Origin: CAUZFZ01 sp963579025
GTDB lineage: Bacteria > Planctomycetota > Planctomycetia > Planctomycetales > Planctomycetaceae
DNA length: 63,658 bases
Assembly: GCA_963579025.1 (NCBI GenBank)
Contig: CAUZFZ010000044.1
Span: 1-63,658 of the forward strand
Direction: 5' to 3'
Part shown: piece by piece, positions 53,247-62,639 of the stretch
Layout: each line of letters starts with the position of its first letter
How positions within the stretch are numbered: position 1 is the first letter of the stretch
Program-made: the position numbers and the translations under genes
The notes under the pieces: generated by a model
Databases searched by the model: none
Told to the model about the DNA's origin: nothing
What the model saw: the letters and a program-made list of their open reading frames with translations, nothing else

Positions 53247-55162
53247 GATGCATCTCCTGTAATTCGATTCAATGTCGAATCGCGTTGGTTTTCCTGCAGG
53301 AACAATTGACGGCGTTGTACGAAACGGGACCGTTCCGCTTGCGACTGAATGCGACGGATCTGTTGAGACAGATCCGATGTGATTTCTCCGGACTCGTCGG
53401 CATTCATCTGGTGCATGGATTTTGCGAACCAGTCTCCGAACTGTGTGATCAGTGCATCGTCGGCGGAGACAAAAAATGCGGCGGAGCCAGGTTGACCCTG
53501 ACGTGCGGCGCGGCCCACAAGCTGACGGTCGACTCGTCTCGACTCGTGCGGCTCCGTCGAGATCACATACAGGCCGCCGCACTGAAGCGCTCTGTCGTCG
53601 AGTTTGATATCAGTTCCACGTCCGGCCATGTTCGTGGCGATTGTGACCACTCCCGCTTTTCCGGCATCGGCGACGATGTCGGCTTCTTCTTTGTCCTGGC
53701 GACCGTTCAACAGTTGAAAGTCAATGTTGCGGGCAGTCAGTCGTGCGGCCATCACTTCACTGGTCGCAATGGAACGCGTTCCGATTAACAGAGGTTGTCC
53801 TGTCGTATGGATCCGTGAGACTTCCAGCGCAATGGCATCCCACTTGGCGTCGGCCGACTGAAAGTACCGTGTCGGCATCATCTTCCGCTGACACGGACGA
53901 TGTGTGGGAATCGGAGTAACTCCCAGGGCGTAGAACTCGTGAAATTCACGTTCACTGCCGGTCGCTGTGCCGGTCATCCCACAGAGCTGACCATACAGTC
54001 GAAAGAAGCTTTGTCGGGCAATACGGGCGAGCGGGCGTTTCTCCGAGGTGACTTTCACATCGGCGCGTGCTTCGACAGCCTGATGTAGCCCGTCGCGCCA
54101 GCTCCGTTCTTCGAACAGTCGCCCGGTTGATTCGTCCACGATCACCACCTTGTCGTCTTTGACGACGTAATGCACATCGCGATGAATCAGGTGCTTCGCT
54201 CGCAGCGCGCACAGAACGTACGACTCCCAGGGACGCAACAGACATTTCAACGGCAGTGATTCACTGTCCTGCCAGATGCGTTCGCGGCCGGACGCAGTCA
54301 GTTGGATGCTGCCCGCGGCTGCGTCGATACGACAGTGCTCGTCGTCCACCAGGTCATCGACAAGTGCCCGGGCTGCCATGTGCGCTGCGGCGTCCTCGGC
54401 CGATCGATCCGAGTCCATCGACAGCATAAGTGGCGAGCCGGCTTCGTCGATCAGCACGTTGTCCACTTCGTCGACGACGGCGCTGGCTAAAGTCCGTTGC
54501 AGTTTGAGTGCAGAGTCGGACGAGTCACTTCTGAGCAAGCGCAGAAAATCCGAACCCAGAGGAGCGTCAGGGTCCTGTCGCAGCGCGACCCGATCGCGCA
54601 GGTAATCGAATCCAAGGTCGTACCCCGGAGCGTAGGTCACGTCGCAGTTGTAAGCGGCGCGTTTGCTCTCCGGCGGATGATCAGACTGAATTAGTCCGAC
54701 GGAAGTGCCCAGCAGTTCAAAGACCGGTGTCAGCTCCTGGCAGTCCCGTTCGGCGAGCCAGGCGTTCGAGGTGGCGACATGCACGCCCCGTCCAGCGCGC
54801 GACCAGACGAAGGCTGGCAACATCGCGGTAAAGGTCTTGCCTTCGCCTGTCTGCATCTGAGCCACGTGGCCCTGAGTCAGCGTGAATCCGGCCAGCAGTT
54901 GAACGTCATACAACGTGATGCCGAAGACACGGTGAGTCGCGTCCACGACCAGCGCAAAGGCTAGTGTCAGAAAGTCGTCGTCTGGTCGTGAGCCATCGGA
55001 CGGATAAGTGCCGCGCAGTTCGTCAGCTATTTCTCGCAGGACATCCGCCGATTCATGACTCAATTCTTCTACCCGTTCACGAATCTTCGGTATCAGCGCA
55101 TTCTTCAACTGTGTCGCGGTCGCGACCGTTCGTCGTCGGAACCTGGGCAGCACTCGCATCAT
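53243..55162 (-). CDS. SecA-like ATPase, shortened
   Basis: From ATG 55162 the protein has 639 residues; SecA is about 850-900. The nucleotide domain has QMQTGEGKTF (Walker A), DEVDNVLIDEAGSPL (Walker B, DEVD), MTGTA, TNMAGRGTDI and GRAARQGQPGS, all SecA motifs. A short cross-linking-like region lies between. The protein ends soon after the second motor domain, so the helical scaffold, wing and C-terminal SecB/zinc tail appear missing. It is therefore unlikely to be the housekeeping SecA. Its place in the operon beside TolC and HlyD proteins points to dedicated export. The frame continues to 55405 through the repeat at 55273-55412, which is unlikely to be translated. Confidence 0.87.
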   Translation of the reverse strand: MMRVLPRFRRRTVATATQLKNALIPKIRERVEELSHESADVLREIADELRGTYPSDGSRPDDDFLTLAFALVVDATHRVFGITLYDVQLLAGFTLTQGHVAQMQTGEGKTFTAMLPAFVWSRAGRGVHVATSNAWLAERDCQELTPVFELLGTSVGLIQSDHPPESKRAAYNCDVTYAPGYDLGFDYLRDRVALRQDPDAPLGSDFLRLLRSDSSDSALKLQRTLASAVVDEVDNVLIDEAGSPLMLSMDSDRSAEDAAAHMAARALVDDLVDDEHCRIDAAAGSIQLTASGRERIWQDSESLPLKCLLRPWESYVLCALRAKHLIHRDVHYVVKDDKVVIVDESTGRLFEERSWRDGLHQAVEARADVKVTSEKRPLARIARQSFFRLYGQLCGMTGTATGSEREFHEFYALGVTPIPTHRPCQRKMMPTRYFQSADAKWDAIALEVSRIHTTGQPLLIGTRSIATSEVMAARLTARNIDFQLLNGRQDKEEADIVADAGKAGVVTIATNMAGRGTDIKLDDRALQCGGLYVISTEPHESRRVDRQLVGRAARQGQPGSAAFFVSADDALITQFGDWFAKSMHQMNADESGEITSDLSQQIRRIQSQAERSRFVQRRQLFLQENQRDSTLNRITGDAS

Positions 55163-55272
55163 GTCACTTCTGACTGACAGACAAGCCGCAGCCAAACGGT
55201 TGAAAGAACTTAGAACGTGGGAACCAATTGATTCCTGAAGTTCAGCCGCTTCGCGGCTGTGCTTTTTCGGCT

Positions 55273-55412
55273 GTAGGGTGTGACAAGCGGGCAAATTCCA
55301 TTCGCGGTGTGCCGGCGCGGAGATCTCAGGACCATGTGAACCCGAACTGACACCAATGACCGCCCGCGCCGGCACACCGGATTGGTATTTCGCTCCGCTT
55401 GTCACACCCTAC
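55273..55412. repeat. 140-bp element, second copy (opposite orientation)
   Basis: This 140-bp unit, bounded by GTAGGGTGTGACAAGCGG and CCGCTTGTCACACCCTAC, is a diverged reverse-complement copy of 331-470. It is flanked by GCCGCTTCGCGGCTGTG and CACAGCCGCTTCGCGGC palindromes. It sits between the TolC stop (55467) and the SecA-like start. Confidence 0.75.
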
Positions 55413-55466
55413 GAAAAACTCACAGCCGCTTCGCGGCTGTTTGGTAATCCCACGACTCCCAGTTGC

Positions 55467-57701
55467 TCATTGCTTCCGTTGTTGAGGCGCCGGCAGCATG
55501 ACCGGAACCTGATCGGTCATATCCACCAGTCCGCTCGAGCCGCCGAAGACGTTGGAACTGCTGTCGCACGCAATCAGAATCCCTGTTGCCTGCTTCAGTG
55601 AAATGACTGCCAGCACGTAGTCCACTTGAGCGTTGACGAAATCGGCTTCTTCCGTTGCCACCCGCTCCTGGGCATCCAGGAGGTCTTCCAACAGGAAGCT
55701 GGTGGTCTGATCGCCGCCCGGAAGGTGTTGCCATCGCTCGTGCAGATAATTCGCTTCCGTCTCGGCCGCGAGCATCGCCTGAAAGCGGCTGAGCATTTCC
55801 TGATACGCGGTTTCGAGTTCCCGCACGGCCAGTTCCACTTCGGTCATACCCGTCTCGACCGTCGCCTCGAATTGTTTAAGCGATCGGGACAGCTCCCACT
55901 CGCGTCGCTGTGCCCGAGCTTTGGCAGCCCGATTGCCGAGCGGATATTCGAAGACCAGGCCAACTGTGTATCCCGGATCGCCTTCCTCAAATTGCCGCCG
56001 CCAGGCGCCGTCGATTTCGCCGCTTCCGCGAAGTCCGGCCACGTACGTTCCCAGCACGAAATCGAGCTTCGGCAGCATGTCGTTCTTTGCGACACCCAGA
56101 CGCAGACTGTCCGCCTTCATCTTCTGAATCGCGGCAGCGACATCCGGTCGATGCGAGATCGCAGTTTCAATCGAGCCCCGTAGCGATACATCCAGGTGCT
56201 TCGACATCGGCAACTCGGCCGGCAGCAATTCGATTCGCGGCCCCTGCTTCAACTCGGGTGAATTGACCAGCAGGCGCAATTGCGATTCAGCATTCCGGAT
56301 CGCTGCGTCTGTCCGCACGATTTCAGAACGACGACTGGCAACAGCCGCGCGGGCTCGCAGGACCTGGCGTCTCAGGGAGTCGACTCCCTGTCGAGCCTCC
56401 AGCAGCCGCTGGATCTTCATGGCTCGATCCAGCAGCCGCAGCTTCTGCAGTCGAATGGCTCGAGCTCGATACAGCGACCAGTACGTTTGATACACCGCGA
56501 CCAGGTGATCCTGCAGACGATCGACGAGTTCCCGGTCGGCAATGTTACGATCGATCATCGCCAGCACGACACGACTTTGATTGACAGTGCGGCCGGCTCC
56601 ACGCATCAGCGGCTGAGTGAAATTCAACTCCAGCCGTGCCGTCCCCTGCGGATTCGGTACGAGGAACGTCGAGTTGTTGTCCTGACGTCCGATGCGCTGA
56701 GACACGTCGAACTGCAGACCCTGGTCAAATCTCTTTCTGAGGCCAGAGCGGCTCGACAGATTGTTGTCACGAAAGCGTGTCGCATCGCCACCGACCGTCA
56801 GATCGTTGCCGACCGGATCGTTCAAGCGGTCGAATGTGGTCTCAACGAACGCCGTCCAGTCAAACTCCGCGTATTCTTCGAGAATCGCCGTCTCACGAAT
56901 CTCCGGGTCAATCCGCAGAGCCGTCACCTGTGGAGAATGCTGCATCGCCTTCAGCACCAGCGACTCCACATTGACCGCCAAAGACTGACGTTCCGGACTC
57001 GTCGGCTGATTCACCACCGCATCCCACCACGGAGCATATTCCGCCGGCAACTCTGCCAACTGTCCCGGCAGCGCCACCGGCAGCTCTGTCTGTGACGGGT
57101 AAGTTGCGGCACGCTGCTCGTACGGATTCAAGAGTGACCTCGCGGGCACGCTCCCGCCTTCGCTGCCTTCATCAAACTCGTAGTCGACCTGCTGAATCCG
57201 TTGAATTGGCTGACTGCGAGGACCGGTCCACTGATTGGCAGAAACACGAGCGCGGGGAGCAACAGCCGTGCGGTAATACGCCGCGTTGCTGACCTGACCC
57301 GGTCTTTGCGGTGCCCCTGCCGGTTGTTCGAAGTTCGACGGCATATGGCCGGCCGGTTGAACATGTCTCGACGGAGACTGAGCCATTCCGGACCGAGCCA
57401 TGTCTGGCCGCGGAACTGCCGGCGACTGCAACACGCCACTGGGTGCCTCCATTCCACCATGACTGTGAGGCCACGGTTCCGGGTCCGAGTGACCGCGATA
57501 CCGATCAGAAGCGAGATTCGACCCGACAGCGCCACTCCGAGCTGCCGGAGGCAGTTGTCCCTGAGCACTTGCGACTGGCCAGCGGTCATTCGATGTCGAA
57601 ACAACCTGGGCTCCCGCGCCACCGACCCACATGACACAGCCGACTGTAAGCACAGCCACGGTGCCGAGGATCGCAAGACTGATGGCGGGACGCTGCGTCA
57701 T
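55467..57701 (-). CDS. TolC-like outer-membrane efflux protein
   Basis: From ATG 57701 the protein has 744 residues. An N-terminal hydrophobic signal segment (about 8-30) is followed by a long proline/serine-rich region (about 35-240), then the outer-membrane efflux core (about 250-740): repeated helices and strands such as LVAVYQTYWSLYRARAIRLQKLRLL, SHRPDVAAAIQKMKADSLRLGVAKNDMLPKL and GLVFEYPLGNRAA. It should form the trimeric channel crossing the periplasm and outer membrane. The long N-terminal extension is unusual for TolC (about 450-500 residues). It is the first gene of the export operon and is divergent from the LEPR-XLL gene. Confidence 0.84.
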   Translation of the reverse strand: MTQRPAISLAILGTVAVLTVGCVMWVGGAGAQVVSTSNDRWPVASAQGQLPPAARSGAVGSNLASDRYRGHSDPEPWPHSHGGMEAPSGVLQSPAVPRPDMARSGMAQSPSRHVQPAGHMPSNFEQPAGAPQRPGQVSNAAYYRTAVAPRARVSANQWTGPRSQPIQRIQQVDYEFDEGSEGGSVPARSLLNPYEQRAATYPSQTELPVALPGQLAELPAEYAPWWDAVVNQPTSPERQSLAVNVESLVLKAMQHSPQVTALRIDPEIRETAILEEYAEFDWTAFVETTFDRLNDPVGNDLTVGGDATRFRDNNLSSRSGLRKRFDQGLQFDVSQRIGRQDNNSTFLVPNPQGTARLELNFTQPLMRGAGRTVNQSRVVLAMIDRNIADRELVDRLQDHLVAVYQTYWSLYRARAIRLQKLRLLDRAMKIQRLLEARQGVDSLRRQVLRARAAVASRRSEIVRTDAAIRNAESQLRLLVNSPELKQGPRIELLPAELPMSKHLDVSLRGSIETAISHRPDVAAAIQKMKADSLRLGVAKNDMLPKLDFVLGTYVAGLRGSGEIDGAWRRQFEEGDPGYTVGLVFEYPLGNRAAKARAQRREWELSRSLKQFEATVETGMTEVELAVRELETAYQEMLSRFQAMLAAETEANYLHERWQHLPGGDQTTSFLLEDLLDAQERVATEEADFVNAQVDYVLAVISLKQATGILIACDSSSNVFGGSSGLVDMTDQVPVMLPAPQQRKQ

Positions 57702-58075
57702 GCCCACTTGTTCTTGTTTAAGAAGACAGATTGTCGATTCGCACGACTGCTCGGCTACTTGACGACACAGCAGGCGCGCGATCGCACGGAGACAATCTCG
57801 ACAGATCACTTTTCGTCAAACTCAGCCGAGGCGGATCACTCAATCCAACCGACACAACCAGCAAAACCGGAAAAGTCAGCCTGGTTTACGCTCATGCGTT
57901 CACGTCTCTGCCTGACATTCCGGTCCCTCCTGTCGGCAGTACCCGACGCCAAGGCTCTGATCTCCCCCGGAAATCCCTCACTCATCCCGCGCCCGTGCCG
58001 CATCCGGCGTCCATCGACCTAGGCTGTCGATGCTGAACATTCTGCGCAGACTTCCTGTTCTGACAGGAGCGGCAC
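57702..58075. promoter_or_regulatory. divergent control region of export operon and LEPR-XLL gene
   Basis: About 370 bp separates the TolC start (minus) from the LEPR-XLL gene (plus). Open frames here have no protein-like character. AGGAG at about 58064-58068 is the ribosome site for the GTG at 58076. I could not define promoters or operators; shared control of transporter and substrate is inferred from the arrangement. Confidence 0.4.
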
Positions 58076-58948
58076 GTGTTTCGAGACCTCAAGGACAAAC
58101 TACGGCTGGCCCAGGCCCGGACGATGTTCGAGCTGCAGGAACTGCTGCACGGCGGATCATCGGAAACGCCCGCCCGCCCGCTGGAACTGTACGAGCTCGA
58201 AGAACGGGTGCTGCTGAGCGCCACACCAGTCGCGATCGCGGCCGAAGCCATGAACGCCGCCCCCACAGATGACTTCGCCTCACTGACACCGTCCGAACCA
58301 GCTTCGGCTGTCGATGCGGCCGCATCCGCTGGCGACATGACCGAGAACGCCAAACCGGTCGATGACGCCGGAGCCGCAACCGAAGACCAGCAGACACTGG
58401 AAGTCGTCTTCATCGACACCTCGGTCGAAAACTACCAGCAGCTCGTTGACGACATCATCAACAGCGAGGATCCGGACCGGCAGTTTGAACTGGTCTTGTT
58501 GAATCAAAGCTCCGACGGCGTCGACCGCATCAGTGAATCGCTCGCAAAGTTCGACGGTGTGGATGCGGTCCACATCGTGTCTCACGGCACCGAGGGCGCG
58601 GTCAAGCTGGGAAACACCTGGCTGACGACTGACAACCTGAGCGGGTACGCCGGAGAGATCTCGCAGTGGGGCAACTCGCTGAGTTCATCAGCCGACATCC
58701 TGTTCTACGGCTGTGATCTTGCCAGCAACGACGCGGGTCGCACTCTGGCGGAATTCGATCCGCTGCCGATCGCGTCGACGAGATTGAAGCGAAGATCGCG
58801 ACTCCGGCGGATCGGCACGCGGCCGCAACCGTCAGTGACCGGGCTGAGCGTTCGGCGACCGACCCGCTGTCCGCCACTGAGCTGCAGGCACTCACGGGCG
58901 ACGCGACGGGGAGTGCAGAGCGTTCGAGTCAGACTGTGGATGAGCTGA
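58076..58948 (+). pseudogene. LEPR-XLL/DUF4347 protein, truncated by out-of-frame junction
   Basis: The first about 224 codons are convincing: a basic start, LEERVLLSATPV at 41-52 (the LEPR-XLL leader of planctomycete surface proteins), an acidic linker, and a DUF4347 domain (about 108-222; VVFIDTSVENYQQLVDDI, AVHIVSHGTEGAVKLG, DILFYGCDLASNDAGRTLAE). Related proteins continue for hundreds to thousands of residues of repeats. After TLAE (near 58750) the frame becomes Arg-rich noise and stops at 58948, while a neighbouring frame becomes coding. The start GTG 58076 has AGGAG 7 nt upstream. I read it as the remnant of a large exported protein, or a sequence error at one point. Confidence 0.68.
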
Positions 58949-60213
58949 TCACCGTTGCCGACCAGCAGGCCACCGAGGCTGGGCATACGCTCGGTTCCGC
59001 CGAGTACAACACCGCCATCCTGCGTTCGCTGACCGGGCAACTTGATCGCAACCGCGAAGCGGCACGCTGGCGACTCACGAATGTCGTACTTCCGGAGACG
59101 GAGCGGGAACTGACCGCGGCCGAACGCAGACTCCGGGACCACATGGCTGTGGTGTTCTCTGCCGAACCGGATTCCGGCCGCACATCGGCTCTCGAACGTG
59201 AATACAAACGCGTGACCGAAATCGAATCGCTGCGGCTGACCGATCCCGACGCGTACGAGTCGCACCGCACCGCGTATCTCCGGCAACTGGCCCGCCGTCT
59301 GTATCCGGAGACGGATCGCGTCACACCGCAGCAACTGGCTCAGGCCAGGCGACTCTACGACGAGATGGCCCGGAATCCCGCGGCGTTTCAGGTGCTCACT
59401 CAGCTGCGAATCGTGATGCTGCTGCAGAAGCACGATCCCGCTCTGGTCAGTGACTACACACGAGCCGCAGCCGCTGGTGACGAGGCCGCCGTCGCCCGAC
59501 TGCTCGGCTCCATCGACGACGCGTCCGTGCGGGAGCAGCTTGCATCGCTCCACCAGACCCAACAACGCACCGCCCGTCTGATCGCTCACGCCGAGACATC
59601 AGCCACCATCGAGCGAGTGGTCGCCACCGTGTCTCAACGCACGCCGCTCACCCCAGCACAGGCATCAGCCGCCGGAGCCGTGTTACGAACCGCTCCCGAT
59701 GCCGTCCTGCGTCAGATTTCGACTTCGATGGAGACCGAAGATCAGGTGATCCGAGCCCGCATCCGGCTCTCGTCACAGCCCCTGCTCATCAATCTGGCCA
59801 GCGTGCCACCACAGATTCGACTCGGCACCGTACCACTGCAGTCACTTGAGGCCCGCGAGCTGGCCTATGGTGCCGTGATCGACGGACTCCACGACTGGCC
59901 ATATTTCGAAGCAGCCGGCGAAGTAGAACGCCGAGCCATCTACTCGTTATCCCCATTCCAGCCCGATGACGAAGAGCCGCCCGTCCGCCGCGACGTAAAA
60001 CTGAGCCGCGAGCTGTTTGAGCGGCTCCACTTTGACCAGTCGAACGAGCACGTACAGGCCACGCTGCGATTGCTTCAGATTCAGGACGAATCCGGCGACC
60101 TCAACGTTGAACAGCTTGCCACCGTACGACGGGCGATTCTCCGCATCGCCGGGCGGCAGGGGCGACAACTTGATCAGGTCACTGTTGAGAGCCTGCGACG
60201 GCTGGCCGCATAG
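58936..60213 (+). CDS. alanine/arginine-rich helical protein, 5'-incomplete
   Basis: A 425-residue frame opening at a GTG within the previous gene. Protein-like sequence in the same frame extends back to about 58753 (RVDEIEAKIATPADRHAAA) and the frame is open to 58717, so this is not a natural start. The sequence is helical and charged (RLTNVVLPETERELTAAERRLRD, VTPQQLAQARRLYDEMARN), without a motif I know. It may be the C-terminal part of the gene that starts at 58076, or of another gene joined at 58750. Confidence 0.45.
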   Translation: MDELITVADQQATEAGHTLGSAEYNTAILRSLTGQLDRNREAARWRLTNVVLPETERELTAAERRLRDHMAVVFSAEPDSGRTSALEREYKRVTEIESLRLTDPDAYESHRTAYLRQLARRLYPETDRVTPQQLAQARRLYDEMARNPAAFQVLTQLRIVMLLQKHDPALVSDYTRAAAAGDEAAVARLLGSIDDASVREQLASLHQTQQRTARLIAHAETSATIERVVATVSQRTPLTPAQASAAGAVLRTAPDAVLRQISTSMETEDQVIRARIRLSSQPLLINLASVPPQIRLGTVPLQSLEARELAYGAVIDGLHDWPYFEAAGEVERRAIYSLSPFQPDDEEPPVRRDVKLSRELFERLHFDQSNEHVQATLRLLQIQDESGDLNVEQLATVRRAILRIAGRQGRQLDQVTVESLRRLAA

Positions 60214-60249
60214 CCGCACTTCATCGCGGCACACCAGCCCAAGGTTGCG

Positions 60250-61095
60250 TCACCGTTCATTGTAGACGGGGCCATCAGAAGCTCTGAGAGGCCAGACAGC
60301 GGGGTCAAATACTCTGAGTGAGGCAGCAAAGCCATCGAGGTCCGGAAACAACGAAAACCGTCCGACATTTGCCGCATAGAGCTGATAGAGGAACTCGTCT
60401 CGAAACCGTGGGCGGATCACATATTTGACGACCATCCGAGGTGCATCGGGCAAGTCGCCGAGATTACCCATGAAGGATGCTGTGACGTCGCCAGGAGCCA
60501 TGAACACGCCCTGCTGTGCCGTCAGTCTCCGATCCTTGATGTACGGGACAGCCAGCTTCGCGAAACGAAACTTGTTTGTCAGCATCCAGTCTCTAAACCG
60601 ATTCCGTCCGTCTTCAGGCGACACGTTTCCTAAGTGGACGGCGAGACTCAGATCATGTTCTTCACGCGACGGTACGTCGCGAGACTCTAGATACTCGCGA
60701 GATGCCTTGCTGAGCAGGTCAGTATTAATCTCCCAAACGGCCGATTCTGTTTCGGCATTTTCAACCGCAAAATATATGGCCACGAGCAACGAGTAAGTCC
60801 AGTCAATCAGCCGAGTCGGAGTTCCATGATGCTGCATCAGGGCAAACCAGCGGAGGTCATCGTCGTCAGCAGGAGAGTTGTCGGAGAATTCGTGGTAGCG
60901 TCGCTTGAATTGCAAAAGAAGTCGCCTCTCCCGTTCTCCTGCGTCTTTCAAGGAGCCGTCGTTCGCCAGACATGCACGTTCCAAACTCGTTCGGAGTGGC
61001 CATTCAGCATCTGACTGGCCACGAAAAATTCGGTAGGGACGTTGGCGTTCCACGAGGTCTCGCCAGCCGTTGATTTCGATCACTTCCGGTGTCAT
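60250..61095 (-). CDS. FRG-domain protein
   Basis: A 281-residue protein with FRGQSDAEWPL near the N-terminus and LMQHHGTPTRLIDWT, the two hallmark blocks of the FRG domain (FRG and HHGxPTRLLDW). The rest is mixed helix and strand without a clear second domain. FRG proteins are found in mobile and defence-rich regions, and the biochemical role is unknown. ATG 61095 is preferred to a GTG at 61104 (GAGAGAC precedes the ATG). It is convergent with the previous frame. Confidence 0.85.
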   Translation of the reverse strand: MTPEVIEINGWRDLVERQRPYRIFRGQSDAEWPLRTSLERACLANDGSLKDAGERERRLLLQFKRRYHEFSDNSPADDDDLRWFALMQHHGTPTRLIDWTYSLLVAIYFAVENAETESAVWEINTDLLSKASREYLESRDVPSREEHDLSLAVHLGNVSPEDGRNRFRDWMLTNKFRFAKLAVPYIKDRRLTAQQGVFMAPGDVTASFMGNLGDLPDAPRMVVKYVIRPRFRDEFLYQLYAANVGRFSLFPDLDGFAASLRVFDPAVWPLRASDGPVYNER

Positions 61096-61104
61096 GTCTC
61101 TCAC

Positions 61105-61376
61105 TTTTCAAACATCGGTGAGGAATGTGTCGCAGTATCAGCGATCAGGCTACGCGACGCTGCCGTCGCACATCTATTAACGTGAAACCCAGCAGATTCT
61201 CATCACGCTTACGGCCGCACAACAGTGCGTGTCATGAACATGAACTCGGACGACATGTTGTATCTGAGAATCGCCGCAGCGGACCATGAAAGGTGAACGC
61301 CATGCGAGTTCACTTGTGAAAACTCCGCCGGCTTCCTGCTTGCCCGTCTCCGAATATCGAGATAGCGTGCCATGTG
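61105..61376. other. intergenic region at the start of the accessory end
   Basis: About 270 bp between the FRG gene (minus) and the small gene (plus). I see no gene or strong hairpin; short frames lack protein-like composition. Confidence 0.3.
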
Positions 61377-61685
61377 ATGGTTCAATCGGAGCAGTCGGAC
61401 TCAAGCGATCTCGCGAGTCTGACTGACAGCATCGGCAGGCTGGCTGATCAGCTTCAGATCATCGGCGGGACGCTCGATGCGATTCGCGACGACCTCAGTT
61501 GGCTGACTCGCAATCCGCTTCGCATCGAGTTGACCACAACGCTCGTGCAGCACGGCACACAAACTGAATCCGCGCCGCCGAGCCACAACGCTCCGTCACC
61601 GGACGTGCACGACGCCGTGGCTCGGCTCGTAGGCGGCTTGCAAGCCGCTCTCGCGACGCTTTCGGAGACCGGACCGAAGTACTGA
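61377..61685 (+). CDS. hypothetical helical protein, probably frameshifted
   Basis: A 102-residue frame from ATG 61377 with a coiled-coil-like start (SLTDSIGRLADQLQIIGGTLDAIRDDL) and a linker. It stops at 61685 (GPKY). The adjacent frame reads LIATLDEAHGHLLMLMRGDLRLALHSL from about 61679 and looks like its natural continuation, so a single-base shift near 61670-61683 is likely. No function is recognised. Confidence 0.4.
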   Translation: MVQSEQSDSSDLASLTDSIGRLADQLQIIGGTLDAIRDDLSWLTRNPLRIELTTTLVQHGTQTESAPPSHNAPSPDVHDAVARLVGGLQAALATLSETGPKY

Positions 61686-61888
61686 TCGCCACACTCGACG
61701 AGGCTCACGGGCATCTGCTGATGCTCATGCGTGGCGACCTGCGATTGGCTCTTCACTCACTTCAAACCGCTGCGGTGTCTGCGTCCGTTTCCTGCCCCGA
61801 GACTGCACAGCCGCAGACTGTCGCTGCGACCCCCGCGGACACCACACCGGCGGCTCCACAGTCCCGCCGGCAACAGGAGCTTTTCTGA
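61679..61888 (+). pseudogene. continuation of the frameshifted small gene
   Basis: A frame of 69 codons with no start codon of its own before ATG 61721, running TLDEAHGHLLML, then a Pro/Ala/Thr-rich end QSRRQQELF and stop at 61886-61888. It is helical and similar in character to the frame that ends at 61685. Confidence 0.35.
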
Positions 61889-61958
61889 CCTCTTCCCCGA
61901 CTCTGTTTTGGCAAAAGAATCCTTCCGCTACGACGAAACGAAACACCTGCTCGGTCTG

Positions 61959-62639
61959 ATGGATACAACGGCCCGTCGCTCGCACATGAGTCGTGCTCAG
62001 GCCTTCGACGACACGCTGCACATGATCGTCTGCACGCTCGGCCGCCCGATCATGGAAGACGAGTACATGCAAACCGTTCAACGACACGCGGAAGGCAGGA
62101 AAGGAAAACGGGGCTGCGACTCGATTGCGGAATTCTTCGGTCATCTTGTCCATGCCATGACTGACTCGAATCACGATCTGCTCGGCGATTTGTTCGAGGG
62201 CTCCATCACGCACGGCCAGAACGGCCAGTTCCTGACCCCGGATTCAATTTGCGAGCTTCTCGCCCGCACGAACCTGCCCGAAGAACCAACGGGAATCGAG
62301 GGCCGTCGCACAGTCAACGACCCATGTTGCGGCTCAGGTCGAATGCTGCTCGCCGCCGCCGAAATTCAGCCCAACTGGCACTTCATCGGTCAGGACGTCG
62401 ACCTCGCGTGCGTCCGCATGACCGCAATCAACCTCGCCCTGAGAAACCGATACGGCCACGTCATCTGGGGCAACAGCCTCGGAGTCGAACAGCGACTCGT
62501 CTACGAAACCGGTAGGGTTCAGGTCTGGGGAAATGCGATCCGCAAGCTAGAGCCAGAGCAGGCACCAGAATCGCTTTCTGAACTCACCACACTCGACGTT
62601 GGTCCCGAGGCCAAATCGCAGTTGCGGCTTTTCGAGTGA
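61959..62639 (+). CDS. N6-adenine methyltransferase-like protein lacking catalytic motif
   Basis: A 226-residue protein from ATG 61959. HGQNGQFLTPDSICELL and NDPCCGSGRMLLAAAE match the SAM-binding start of type I/HsdM-like DNA methyltransferases, and GQDVDLACVRMTAINL fits motif II. The NPPY/F motif needed for methyl transfer is not seen where expected (GNSLGVEQRLVYETG), so it may be inactive or a SAM-binding regulator. The frame upstream to 61731 is not protein-like. ATG 61959 is uncertain; coding may begin a few codons earlier. Confidence 0.62.
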   Translation: MDTTARRSHMSRAQAFDDTLHMIVCTLGRPIMEDEYMQTVQRHAEGRKGKRGCDSIAEFFGHLVHAMTDSNHDLLGDLFEGSITHGQNGQFLTPDSICELLARTNLPEEPTGIEGRRTVNDPCCGSGRMLLAAAEIQPNWHFIGQDVDLACVRMTAINLALRNRYGHVIWGNSLGVEQRLVYETGRVQVWGNAIRKLEPEQAPESLSELTTLDVGPEAKSQLRLFE

